64,000 bases of DNA from JANOYJ01 sp963792485 (GTDB lineage: Bacteria; Pseudomonadota; Alphaproteobacteria; Rhizobiales; Rhizobiaceae): NCBI GenBank assembly GCA_963792485.1, contig CAWBWL010000007.1, forward strand, positions 868,001-932,000, in the 5' to 3' direction. Made by a program: the position numbers and the translations under genes. Positions 41,830 to 50,381 of this stretch are shown piece after piece. How positions within the stretch are numbered: position 1 is the first letter of the stretch; the number at the start of each line of letters is the position of its first letter. Under the pieces are notes generated by a model. The model searched no databases. It worked only from the letters and a program-made list of their open reading frames with translations, and was not told the DNA's origin.

Positions 41830-42857
41830 AGCGCCGCCTGGCTGCGCAGACGAAAACGGTCAATTGTGCCCTGCACGATCTGGCTTGCAGATGTTGATTC
41901 CTCAAAGCCAAGCTCAATCTGAAACACCATGGTTCGGTCCGCCATTTTCTGCGCCATCTCAGTGCCGCGCACAAAACGCACCGCGTCTTTCTCGGTGGTC
42001 ACCAGTGTCAGATCCGCGGTCTCGGCCGTGTGCATCAGTTCGGCCATATCCTCGTCCGTATAGTGGTAGTGGTCCGGGAAAGAGCGGGACAGCGAGACCC
42101 ACGCGCCGGACTCCTGGAGCGTGTCGAAGAATTTGTCCGGGTCGGCAATTCCGGCAAAGGCGAGAAACCGCTTGCCGCGCACGGTCGCCGCCTCTTCCCA
42201 TTTGAAATTTGCCTCGAAAACCGGCTTGCCGGCGCGGGCGGCGGCGCGGATCACCCATTCGGCCTGATCGCCCTTGCCAATGACGAGCAAGGCGTCGGTC
42301 TTGCGCATCTGCGCCGTCAGCGGTGCGCGCAAGGGACCTGCCGGAATGACGTGGCCGTTTCCAATGCCGCGCCGGGAATCCACAACGATCAAATTGCAGT
42401 CGGCATGAAGGCGCGCGCTCTGGAAGCCGTCATCCATAATGATGAAATTGCAGCCTTTGCTCTTCAGGAGCTTTGCCGAGGCGAGACGATTTTTCCCGAC
42501 CGCCACCGTTGCGTGGTAGGATAGAAGCAGCGGCTCGTCGCCGACATGACGTGCCGAATCATGTGCGTTGTCGACAATGTGCGGCCCTTTTTCGTGACCG
42601 CCATAACCGCGCGACACAATGCCGGGCTTTAATCCAAGCTTTAGCGCATGATGGACGAGAGCGACGACTGTCGGCGTCTTGCCGCCGCCGCCGACTGTCA
42701 GATTGCCCACGCAAATGACAGGCAAATCAATCTGCGGCGAGGAGGCTTTCAAGAGCCGGTTTTCAGCGACAGCTCCGTAAAGCGCTGCAAAGGGCGAGAG
42801 CAGAAAGGCGCGCCAGTCGGGTTGCTGCCACCAGAAAACGGGAGTTTCGCTGGTCAT
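41826..42857 (-). CDS. lpxK: Tetraacyldisaccharide 4'-kinase LpxK
   Basis: A 343-residue protein that phosphorylates the 4' position of the lipid A disaccharide at the inner membrane. The N-terminal amphipathic region FWWQQPDWRAFLLSPFAALY is followed by the P-loop VGNLTVGGGGKTPTVVALVH. Further motifs are SRGYGGHEKGPHIV, GDEPLLLSYHATVAV and FIIMDDGFQS. The protein is full length. It overlaps waaA by four bases (ATGA), which marks the operon pmbA to lpxK. Expression is probably coordinated with Kdo addition. Confidence 0.95.
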   Translation of the reverse strand: MTSETPVFWWQQPDWRAFLLSPFAALYGAVAENRLLKASSPQIDLPVICVGNLTVGGGGKTPTVVALVHHALKLGLKPGIVSRGYGGHEKGPHIVDNAHDSARHVGDEPLLLSYHATVAVGKNRLASAKLLKSKGCNFIIMDDGFQSARLHADCNLIVVDSRRGIGNGHVIPAGPLRAPLTAQMRKTDALLVIGKGDQAEWVIRAAARAGKPVFEANFKWEEAATVRGKRFLAFAGIADPDKFFDTLQESGAWVSLSRSFPDHYHYTDEDMAELMHTAETADLTLVTTEKDAVRFVRGTEMAQKMADRTMVFQIELGFEESTSASQIVQGTIDRFRLRSQAAL

Positions 42858-44179
42858 CTGCCACCTGCCTTACGCGGCCTGTCGAGCTGGGATTTCACGA
42901 CAAGCGGTTGGATATAGGGTTCCAGATGCACAAGTGTGCGCGAGAGCGCGCCGCCCATGGAGTCCAGAGCGCCTTGCGCGGCGCTGATCATCTCCCGGCG
43001 GGACTTAGGATTGTTGAGAAGATAGTTGACGCTGCCAGCCAGCATGTCGCGGTCCTTGACCAGTTTTGCCGCGCCGCTGGCAATGAGTATGCGGTATGCC
43101 TCGCGGAAATTCTGAACGTTTTCTCCAGACAGTATGGCTGCGCCAAGCGATGCGGGCTCGATCGGGTTCTGACCGCCCTCGCCTGACATGGAGCGCCCCA
43201 CAAAAGCGATCTCGGTCAGACGCAGATAGAGTCCCATTTCACCAATGGTGTCGCCGAGAAAGATCCTGGTCTGCGGTTTGATTGCCTCGCCCCGGCTGCG
43301 GCGCGCGACGGTCAAACCACGGCGGAGCAGTTCCGATTCAATCGCATCTGCCCGGTCCGGGTGGCGCGGCACAATGATTGTCAGCAATGACTTGTGGCGG
43401 CGCGCGAGCATTTCGTGGACGTCGGCCGCAATCATCTCCTCGCCCTCATGCGTCGAGATGGCTGCCCATGTGCTGCGGTCAGCGATCTGCGCCAGAAGAT
43501 TGGAGACATCTGTCTCGTCGGCAGGGGGCGGAGTGGTGTCGGCCTTCAAATTGCCCGATACGGCAACGGGACGCGCGCCTAGCTCCCTGAAGCGGAACGC
43601 GTCGAGCTCCGATTGGGCGACGACCAGCGAAAGATTCTCAAAAAGGGCTTCCGCCAGGAACGCCCGCTTCTTCCAAGAGGCAAAAGACCGGTCGGACAAA
43701 CGGCCATTGACCAGAACCTGAGGCACACGGCGGGCGCCGAGCTCGAGAATGGTCATCGGCCAAATCTCGGATTCCGCGATGATGGCCAGGTCCGGTTTCC
43801 AATGAGACAAAAAGCGGCTGACGGCGGGCTTCAAATCCAGGGGCACATATTGATGGATGACATTGCCAGCCAGGCGGTCCTTGGCAAGACGCGCCGATGT
43901 GACGGTTCCGGTTGTCAGCACCACTGAAATCGACAGGGAACTCAAATATTCGAGCAAGGGTATGACGGCCGACGTCTCGCCCACACTTGCCGCATGGACC
44001 CAGACCAGAGGACCCTCCGGCCGAGGTATGGAACTGCGGCCATACCGCTCTTTGCGGCGCACCGGGTCTTCTTTGCCGCGATTGGTGCGCAATGCAAGAT
44101 AGCCGCCGATCGCTGGCCAGGCGGCAGCGCCGCCCCAGCGGTAGAGTGACAATAGGGCGCGGGCCCAGCGCTCACTCAT
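42854..44179 (-). CDS. waaA: 3-deoxy-D-manno-octulosonic acid transferase WaaA (KdtA)
   Basis: A 441-residue GT30 glycosyltransferase that adds Kdo to lipid A precursors. The N-terminal membrane-attached region is followed by GPLVWVHAASVGETSAVIPL (catalytic Glu in VGET), KPDLAIIAESEIWP, RVPQVLVNGRLSDRSF and the nucleotide-sugar part EGGQNPIEPASLGAAILSGE. The gene is uninterrupted. It overlaps lpxK and the DUF374 acyltransferase gene by four bases each. Confidence 0.95.
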   Translation of the reverse strand: MSERWARALLSLYRWGGAAAWPAIGGYLALRTNRGKEDPVRRKERYGRSSIPRPEGPLVWVHAASVGETSAVIPLLEYLSSLSISVVLTTGTVTSARLAKDRLAGNVIHQYVPLDLKPAVSRFLSHWKPDLAIIAESEIWPMTILELGARRVPQVLVNGRLSDRSFASWKKRAFLAEALFENLSLVVAQSELDAFRFRELGARPVAVSGNLKADTTPPPADETDVSNLLAQIADRSTWAAISTHEGEEMIAADVHEMLARRHKSLLTIIVPRHPDRADAIESELLRRGLTVARRSRGEAIKPQTRIFLGDTIGEMGLYLRLTEIAFVGRSMSGEGGQNPIEPASLGAAILSGENVQNFREAYRILIASGAAKLVKDRDMLAGSVNYLLNNPKSRREMISAAQGALDSMGGALSRTLVHLEPYIQPLVVKSQLDRPRKAGGR

Positions 44180-44949
44180 GACGGACTGCCTACGAGAGCA
44201 GAGGCGCGCTCAGTCGCGGCATTGAGGCGCGCTGTCAGTTCAGCGCGCGCAAGCGCCATGTCCGCATCATTTGCATCGCGCGCAATGAACACCGGATCGC
44301 TCGCTTGCGCCACGGCGCGGCCAAACGGCAGATTGACCCGCATCCTGTCCCAGCTTTTGGCAATGGTGAACCCCCGCGAGGAGGCGTATGCGGCAGGCAG
44401 GATGGGCCGCCCTGAGATCTTGGCGAGAAGCACGATGCCCTCTCCGGCCTGCCGGGGCGTCGCCTTCGAAATATCGGCGATCATGACCACGGACTTGCCT
44501 TCATCCAGTGCGCGTTTCAGCTGGATGAGCGCCCGCGCGCCGCCTTTTTCCAGCCGCTGCCCCGCCTCACGTCCGCCGGAGCCGCGCACGACTTCAACGC
44601 CAAGCTTCTCAGCGATTTTTGCGTTCATCTCGGCATCGGCGCTGCGGGAAAAAAGCGCGACAAACTGCATGTCTTTTGGAGCAACGAATGAGGCCATCAA
44701 ATGCTGGCCATGCCAGAGGGCAATAATGAGCGGGCCGAGTTCGCGGATTTTGTCCTGAACCGCGCGGGTCTCGGCGCGCTGCGGATTGGTCCAGTTTGTG
44801 AAGCGCAGAAACGCCGCAAGGATAGCGGCAAGTGCGCCGAGCAACCACGGTTGCCGACGCAAGAAATGCCGGAACTTTCGCCAAGTTCTGCCCAACGACA
44901 CTGCGCCCAACCCCTGCCTGCCCGCCAGTATGCCGATTTGATGCGTCAT
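44176..44949 (-). CDS. DUF374 lysophospholipid acyltransferase-like protein
   Basis: A 257-residue protein with an N-terminal membrane segment (LLGALAAILAAFLRFTNW) and the DUF374/LPLAT-like core LIIALWHGQHLMASFVAPKD, AIEDGA-type KGGARALIQLKRALDEGKSV and IADISKATPRQAGEGIVLL. WHGQ supplies the His and an acidic residue of an acyltransferase site. The family is conserved beside waaA and lpxK in Hyphomicrobiales, suggesting work on lipid A or its long-chain acylation, but the substrate is unproved. It overlaps waaA by four bases. Confidence 0.85.
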   Translation of the reverse strand: MTHQIGILAGRQGLGAVSLGRTWRKFRHFLRRQPWLLGALAAILAAFLRFTNWTNPQRAETRAVQDKIRELGPLIIALWHGQHLMASFVAPKDMQFVALFSRSADAEMNAKIAEKLGVEVVRGSGGREAGQRLEKGGARALIQLKRALDEGKSVVMIADISKATPRQAGEGIVLLAKISGRPILPAAYASSRGFTIAKSWDRMRVNLPFGRAVAQASDPVFIARDANDADMALARAELTARLNAATERASALVGSPS

Positions 44950-44961
44950 GAATAAACCGGC

Positions 44962-45201
44962 CTAATCATTGTCTCCTGGATCAAGGAGCCTATGCAAATG
45001 CACGATGAAATAGCGCATATGCGCATTGTCCACGGTCTGCTGCGCCTTTGCCTTCCAGGCCAGCGCCGCAGAGGCATAGTCGGGATAAATTCCGACCATA
45101 TCCAACGCATCAAGATCACGGAATTCCGTTCCTTTGAGAGATGTCAGTTCGCCGCCAAAGACAAGGTGCAATAGCTGCTTTTTGGGCGCGTCGCCGCTCA
45201 T
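44962..45201 (-). CDS. DUF4170 domain protein
   Basis: A 79-residue protein starting at 45201 (MSGDAPKKQLLHLVFGGELT). The core VFGGELTSLKGTEFRDLDAL, VGIYPDYASAALAWKAKAQQ and MRYFIVHLHRLLDP is the DUF4170 family, conserved in the same operon position in Hyphomicrobiales. Function is not known. It reads between the monophosphatase and the DUF374 acyltransferase genes with short gaps. Confidence 0.88.
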   Translation of the reverse strand: MSGDAPKKQLLHLVFGGELTSLKGTEFRDLDALDMVGIYPDYASAALAWKAKAQQTVDNAHMRYFIVHLHRLLDPGDND

Positions 45202-45238
45202 GAACTGCTCCGGGTGAATCACTCAAATTGTATTCGTT

Positions 45239-46039
45239 CTACCCAAGGGAAGCGTGTCTCACAACCTGCAACATTTCTGAGGTGACGTGTGGAGCCCCGG
45301 CAACAAGAATTCCGTGGCTGGGATCAGCCTTGGCATAATTAGGCTGCTCACCGTCCACGGTAAAGATTGCGCCGCCGCATTCGCTCAAAATCAGATCAGC
45401 CGCGGCCAGATCCCAATCATGCGAGTTGGGTTTGACAAATGTGCCGTCGAGCGAACCGTTGGCGATCATGGCAATCCGGTAGGCGAGCGAGGGAATGTGC
45501 GGGGTGAAGGTGACGGGACGGCTGAACGCGCTGAGATCCGGGCCAAGCCAGGACTTGGCCCCGGCAAATCTGATCCCATTGCCCGGCTTCAGCTCAGGCA
45601 GGCGCTTGCCATTCAAATATGCGCCTTGCCCCTTGGCCGCTGTGTACATCTCTGCGCGCGCAGGGCAACAGAGAACGCCCGCTATGGGCCGGTTCTTTTC
45701 CACAATGGCGACAGAGACGCACCAGACGGTCTTGCCATCGATAAAGGCGCGAGTTCCGTCGATCGGGTCGACCACAAAGATGCGTTTCGCGGACTTTTCG
45801 CCGCCGTGCTCGCCCGACTCCTCGCTGAGCCAGCCATAGTTTGGCCGCGCGGTGAGCAGTGTCTGCCGCAGATACTCGTCTGCCGCATGGTCCGCCTCCG
45901 TCACAGGCGAATTGCCAATCTTCCAGGTAATCTTCGGCCGGTTGCCGAAATATGCCATGGCGATCTTACCCGCGCGCGTTGCGGCGGCGCAAATGAGGTC
46001 GAGGTCGGTGGACAGATGGTTGGGTTCAGTCACCGGCAA
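45239..46039 (-). CDS. Inositol monophosphatase / CysQ-family phosphatase
   Basis: A 266-residue Li-sensitive phosphatase superfamily member. Motif order: GNSPVTEADHAADEYLRQTL, WLSEESGEHGGE, VDPIDGTRAFIDGKTVWCVS (the DPIDGT metal site) and HDWDLAAADLILSECGGAIF (WDxAA). Members hydrolyse 3'(2'),5'-bisphosphonucleotides or inositol phosphates. This operon position in rhizobia usually carries a CysQ-like enzyme. It overlaps pmbA by 14 bases and is intact. Confidence 0.9.
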   Translation of the reverse strand: MPVTEPNHLSTDLDLICAAATRAGKIAMAYFGNRPKITWKIGNSPVTEADHAADEYLRQTLLTARPNYGWLSEESGEHGGEKSAKRIFVVDPIDGTRAFIDGKTVWCVSVAIVEKNRPIAGVLCCPARAEMYTAAKGQGAYLNGKRLPELKPGNGIRFAGAKSWLGPDLSAFSRPVTFTPHIPSLAYRIAMIANGSLDGTFVKPNSHDWDLAAADLILSECGGAIFTVDGEQPNYAKADPSHGILVAGAPHVTSEMLQVVRHASLG

Positions 46040-47369
46040 GCGTCATTCCGGGGATGGCAAGTGTTGGCGCAGCGGTGCCATAATTGCGGTCAATGTCGTC
46101 GGCGGGAATGATATTGAGGAACATGTCCTTCAGATTTCCGGCAATCGTGACTTCAGACACCGGAAAGGTCAATTCGCCATTCTCGATCCAGTAACCTGAT
46201 GCGCCGCGGCTGTATTCGCCGGTCACCATATTGACGCCCTGGCCGATGACCTCGGTCACGTAAAGCCCGGTTCCAATATCGCGGATCAGCGCTTCGGGCG
46301 ATATCCTGCCCGGCTCAAAGGCAAAATTGGTCGATGAGGGCGAGACTGAAGTGCCGGAGCGCGAGCCGCGGCCATTTGTGGTCAGTCCCAGTTCCTTTGC
46401 AGCCGATGTAGACAAGGTCCATGCCTGAAGCACGCCATCCTCGACGAAGTTGAGCGGCTGGCCTTCCACACCTTCTCCATCAAAGGGCCGCGAAGACGGG
46501 CCGCGCGTTTTCAGCGGGTCGTCGCTCACCCGCATGCCCTTGGGAAGCACTTGTTTGCCCATGAATTCGCGCAGGAAACTGGTTTTGCGCGCAATCGCTG
46601 CGCCATTGATGGCGCCTGAGAAATGCCCCGCAATGCCGCGCGCCACGCGCGGATCAAAGACAACATTGACCGGTCCGGTCTTGACCTTGCGCGGATTGAT
46701 GCGGCGCACAGCGCGCTCGCCTGCTTTCCGGCCAATGGATTGCGGAGCTTCAAGCTCATTGAAATGGATGCGCGAAGAAAACTCGTAATCCCGCTCCATC
46801 TTTGTGCCTTCACCGGCAATGACAGACACGCCACGCCCGAAACGGGAAACCAGATAGTGCCCGCAAAAACCCTGAGAGGTGACCAGCACAATGCCGCCAT
46901 AGCCAAAAGAGGCGGAACTTCCGCCTGAGTTTGTGATTCCCGCGACCGCAAGAGCTGCCGCCTCTTGCGCCAGCGCAGCTTGCGTCAGCGCGGCTGAACT
47001 GACCTCTGTGGCATCAAATAAATCGAGGTCGCGCGGACTGCGGGCCAACTGCTCTGGATCAGCAAGAGACTGGTACGGATCCTCGGGCGCGACCTTCGCC
47101 ATGCCGACAGCCCGCGCGGCCAATGCCTGCGGATCGGACCCGGCGCTTGCTGAAATGCTGGCGACGCGACTGCCCACAAACACCCGCAGCGAAAAGTCAT
47201 CGCTCTCCGAAGCCTCCGTATCTTCAACCTTGCCAAGGCGCACGGAGACGCTGACAGACTTGCCGCGCACAACCACTGCATCGGCGGCATCGGCGCCTTC
47301 ACGCTTTGCCGATTCGACAAGGCGTGCGGCAAAATCGAGAAGTTCCTGCGAATTGCGCGGGTCGGACAT
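46026..47369 (-). CDS. pmbA: TldD/PmbA-family metalloprotease-like protein
   Basis: A 447-residue protein from the ATG at 47369 (MSDPRNSQELLDFAARLVES). An upstream extension to 47468 is not supported. The N-terminal domain includes DAADAVVVRGKSVSVSVRLG. The C-terminal domain contains the conserved GTSVSPSSTNFAFEPG and YSRGASGYWIENGELTFPVS. The TldE/PmbA subunit lacks the HExxxH of TldD and pairs with it to process peptides (gyrase inhibitors, microcins). It heads the operon down to lpxK. Its promoter faces the MATE gene. Confidence 0.92.
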   Translation of the reverse strand: MSDPRNSQELLDFAARLVESAKREGADAADAVVVRGKSVSVSVRLGKVEDTEASESDDFSLRVFVGSRVASISASAGSDPQALAARAVGMAKVAPEDPYQSLADPEQLARSPRDLDLFDATEVSSAALTQAALAQEAAALAVAGITNSGGSSASFGYGGIVLVTSQGFCGHYLVSRFGRGVSVIAGEGTKMERDYEFSSRIHFNELEAPQSIGRKAGERAVRRINPRKVKTGPVNVVFDPRVARGIAGHFSGAINGAAIARKTSFLREFMGKQVLPKGMRVSDDPLKTRGPSSRPFDGEGVEGQPLNFVEDGVLQAWTLSTSAAKELGLTTNGRGSRSGTSVSPSSTNFAFEPGRISPEALIRDIGTGLYVTEVIGQGVNMVTGEYSRGASGYWIENGELTFPVSEVTIAGNLKDMFLNIIPADDIDRNYGTAAPTLAIPGMTLAGD

Positions 47370-47482
47370 GAAAGAAACCGTGCGGGCTGGTCTTGGAATG
47401 CACTCTGCTTTGGCTACATAGGTGCAGAGGCTCGGTTTGCCTATAGGGCGGGGACTTTGGAGAGGCAAGCAAGGATGCCGGT

Positions 47483-48895
47483 TTGAGCGAGACGCAGAAC
47501 CCGAAATTCGTTACCGGCTCGACCATGCGGCATGTGCTGGTGATGACGGCGACCGCCTCGCTCGGGCTCATGGCGGTGTTTCTGGTTGACGTCCTGAACC
47601 TGTTGTACATCTCAATGCTCGGCGAACAGGAACTCGCGGCAGCCATCGGCTATTCCGGCACGCTGATGTTTTTTCTGACATCTGTCGCCATCGGGCTGAC
47701 GATTGCGACCACAGCGCAGGTCTCGCGCGCCCTTGGCAAGGGCGAAAGCGTCAAAGCCGCTGAACTCGGCGGGGCAGGCATTGTGCTCATGGCTGCTGTG
47801 ATGCTGGTCCTGTCCGTGCTCGGAGCGGTTTTCGCGCGCCCGCTCACTGAATTGCTTGGCGCCGAGGGCCGCACGCTGGATTTGTCGGTGCGTTTCATCT
47901 GGATCGTCATGCCCTCCATGACTTTGATGGCCATCGGCATGAGCGCGGCGGCACTGCTGCGGGCCAAGGGCGACGCGAAGCGGTCCATGTATGTGACGCT
48001 GCTTGCAGCGATTGTGACCGCTGTGCTCGACCCGGTTTTCATCTTCGTCTTCGATCTCGGCCTTGACGGCGCCGCCATTGTGACGGTGATTTCGCGCATA
48101 GTTCTCATGGGTGTCGGCCTCTATGGCGCGATTCGCGTGCACCATATGGTGCGCATGCCATCGCGCGAAACAATCCTGCAAGCCGCCGGCCCGTTCTTCG
48201 CCATCGGCCTCCCGGCCGTCACCACCCAGCTTGCGACACCGGTGGGCAACGCGTTTGTCACGGCCCAAATGTCGGGTTTTGGCGATGCCGCTATCGCCGG
48301 ATGGGCAATCATCGGCCGGATCACGCCGGTCGCCTTCGGAGCGATTTTCGCGCTGTCTGGCGCGGTCGGACCGATCCTTGGACAAAATTTCGGCGCAAGG
48401 CGCTTCGACCGGATTGAGCAGACCATGAAAGACAGTTTTGTCGTAGTGATCATCTATGTGCTCGCAGTCTGGCTGCTGCTGGCGCTGTTCCGGAACCAAA
48501 TCAACACCTTGTTTGGCGCGACAGGCACAGCTGCCGCGCTGATAAACTTCTTCTGCCTCATCGGCGCGGCGAGTTTCCTGTTCAACGGGATGCTGTTCAC
48601 GGCCAATGCCGCCTTCAACAATCTCGGCTTTCCGCTGTATTCGACCATTTCCAACTGGAGCCGCTCGACGCTCGGCGTCATTCCGTTTGTTTCGCTCGGG
48701 GCAGCCTGGTACGGCGCGATCGGCGCGCTGGCAGGCCAAGCGCTCGGCGCTGTCCTGTTCGGCGCGGGTGCCGCATGGGTGTGCATGCGCGTTGTCAAGG
48801 ATCTGGAGCGGCGCAATCCGGCTGACATCATCGAGCCCGTGCATCCGGCCGGTCAGTCGCCTTTTTCGTCGGGAAAGGCGGCAACGCTCGGCTGA
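47483..48895 (+). CDS. MATE-family multidrug/Na+ antiporter
   Basis: A 470-residue protein with about twelve membrane segments. The TTG at 47483 is preceded by AAGGA nine bases upstream and gives a sensible cytoplasmic N-terminus (LSETQNPKFVTGSTMRHVLV). The two-fold repeat of MatE domains is clear, with LLYISMLGEQELAAAIGYSG in the first half and PVGNAFVTAQMSGFGDAAIA in the second. MATE proteins export cationic drugs or toxins using a Na+ or H+ gradient. Its actual cargo is unknown. A long antisense reading frame on the other strand is a shadow. Confidence 0.9.
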   Translation: MSETQNPKFVTGSTMRHVLVMTATASLGLMAVFLVDVLNLLYISMLGEQELAAAIGYSGTLMFFLTSVAIGLTIATTAQVSRALGKGESVKAAELGGAGIVLMAAVMLVLSVLGAVFARPLTELLGAEGRTLDLSVRFIWIVMPSMTLMAIGMSAAALLRAKGDAKRSMYVTLLAAIVTAVLDPVFIFVFDLGLDGAAIVTVISRIVLMGVGLYGAIRVHHMVRMPSRETILQAAGPFFAIGLPAVTTQLATPVGNAFVTAQMSGFGDAAIAGWAIIGRITPVAFGAIFALSGAVGPILGQNFGARRFDRIEQTMKDSFVVVIIYVLAVWLLLALFRNQINTLFGATGTAAALINFFCLIGAASFLFNGMLFTANAAFNNLGFPLYSTISNWSRSTLGVIPFVSLGAAWYGAIGALAGQALGAVLFGAGAAWVCMRVVKDLERRNPADIIEPVHPAGQSPFSSGKAATLG

Positions 48896-48897
48896 GA

Positions 48898-49779
48898 CTA
48901 TTCGGCTGCCCTGCGCCTGCTGAATGTGACTGCCGCGTCAATTGCGCGCTTCAACTCATCCTTGATGCCTTCGGTCTCGCGCAGCACCGTGTTCACCTTC
49001 AGGAAATCCATGACGCGGAAGCGGTTCACGGAGGGGCGCAGGAAAATTGCCGGCTGATGCGCCTTCATTTTCATGGCGACGATTGACTGCATCATCAGCT
49101 GGCTTGCGCCGAACATCGCGTCAATCGTCCCCGGCATGCGGCCCGCATCGCCCTCCGGCCCGCCGACCACGTCGATTGCCACCACAAAATCCGCTTTGCC
49201 TTCCAGCAAATCAAACGGCACGGGGTTATAGATCCCGCCATCGATCAAAATCCGCCCATCCCGCTGTACCGGTCGGAAGAGAGCAGGAATTGCGGCAGAG
49301 GCGGCAATTGCTGAATAAAGATCGCCCGAATTGAAATCGAGTTCGCACTGTCCGTAAAAGTCAGTTGCCGTGATCTCAAGCGGGATTTGGAGCTCCTCAA
49401 AGCTCGCAGGAATGGCGTTCGGCAGAAACGCCGCCAATATCCGTTCAATGTCGAACTGCGTGAAGCGGAAGGCGTTCGCAAGCACACCCACAATACTTTT
49501 CGGCCGCAACTGCCATATCCGGTTCATCACCTGCGCCCGGTTCGCCAACACTTGAATGGAGTGTTCGCGGATATCCTTGCCGCTCATGCCAGCCGCCATC
49601 GCGGCGCCCATGATCGCGCCGATGGACGAGCCTGCGATAGCCGTCGGTCTTATTCCCAATTCATCAAAAGCTTCAATGACATGGATATGGGCGAGCCCCC
49701 GCGCGCCGCCACCACCCAAGGCGAGCGCGAAGCTCGGTTCATCCTGCGGCTTGGACTTCACAGCTTTTCTTGCAGCCAT
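48898..49779 (-). CDS. Patatin-like phospholipase
   Basis: 293 residues from the ATG at 49779 (MAARKAVKSKPQDEPSFALA). An upstream start at 49950 is less likely. The oxyanion loop LGGGGARGLAHI, the nucleophile elbow AIAGSSIGAIMGAA (G-x-S-x-G) and the dyad Asp in LIDGGIYNPVPFDLL are all present. Such bacterial patatins (RssA type) hydrolyse membrane lipids in the cytoplasm. The substrate is unknown. It is convergent with the MATE gene, two bases apart. Confidence 0.92.
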   Translation of the reverse strand: MAARKAVKSKPQDEPSFALALGGGGARGLAHIHVIEAFDELGIRPTAIAGSSIGAIMGAAMAAGMSGKDIREHSIQVLANRAQVMNRIWQLRPKSIVGVLANAFRFTQFDIERILAAFLPNAIPASFEELQIPLEITATDFYGQCELDFNSGDLYSAIAASAAIPALFRPVQRDGRILIDGGIYNPVPFDLLEGKADFVVAIDVVGGPEGDAGRMPGTIDAMFGASQLMMQSIVAMKMKAHQPAIFLRPSVNRFRVMDFLKVNTVLRETEGIKDELKRAIDAAVTFSRRRAAE

Positions 49780-49819
49780 TTTTGAACCGGTGTTTTGTGG
49801 ATCGGAAGAATCGGGAAGC

Positions 49820-50381
49820 TCAACTGGCGGACCAGCGCATGATACGCATGATTGTGTCACCAAAACTGCGGCTGTCCAAGAGATCAAATCCCTTTGGAAG
49901 TTGAACTGCCGCGTCAGCGCGCTCTTCCAGCACGATGATTGCGCCGTCATTCAGCCAGCCATGTGCAACTGCCGAAGCAAGCGACCTCTCACCCAATCCC
50001 ATGCCATAGGGCGGGTCGGCGAAGACGAGATCGAACGGCTCGACCGCGCCCTTCGGCCCCAAATCTGTCGCATCGCGGCGGAAGATTTTGGTGCGGCCCT
50101 GAAGGCTGAGCGCGTCAACATTCTCGCGCAGCAGACCCCTGCCTTCCGTTGATTCCTCAACAAACAGGCAGAAGCGCGCGCCGCGCGACAGTGCCTCAAT
50201 ACCGAGTGCGCCTGTGCCGGAGAACAGGTCCAGAACTCGCGTATCTCTGAAAATTTCAGGGATATGCGTGGCCCAATATGTTGAACAGGCTCTCGCGGGT
50301 CCGGTCGGTGGTCGGGCGGATCCGGTCGGATTGCGGCGCGGCGAGCTTGCGCCCGCCGAGTTCACCGCCGACGATCCGCAT
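49820..50381 (-). CDS. rsmD: 16S rRNA (guanine-966-N2)-methyltransferase RsmD (one frameshift)
   Basis: About 187 residues when joined. The ATG at 50381 starts MRIVGGELGGRKLAAPQSDR, then RPTTDRTRESLFNILGH. An extra base near 50,265 shifts the frame. The other frame continues RVLDLFSGTGALGIEALSRG (SAM-binding loop), VFADPPYGMG (DPPY catalytic motif) and IIVLEERADAAVQLPKG. RsmD methylates G966 of 16S rRNA during small-subunit assembly. Its start overlaps the end of rluB by 20 bases. Confidence 0.9.

Noticed and set aside
47612..48844. Minus-strand open frame of about 410 codons opposite the MATE transporter gene
   Set aside because: It is the antisense shadow of a well-supported transporter, is highly charged and Arg/His-rich, and has no domain.
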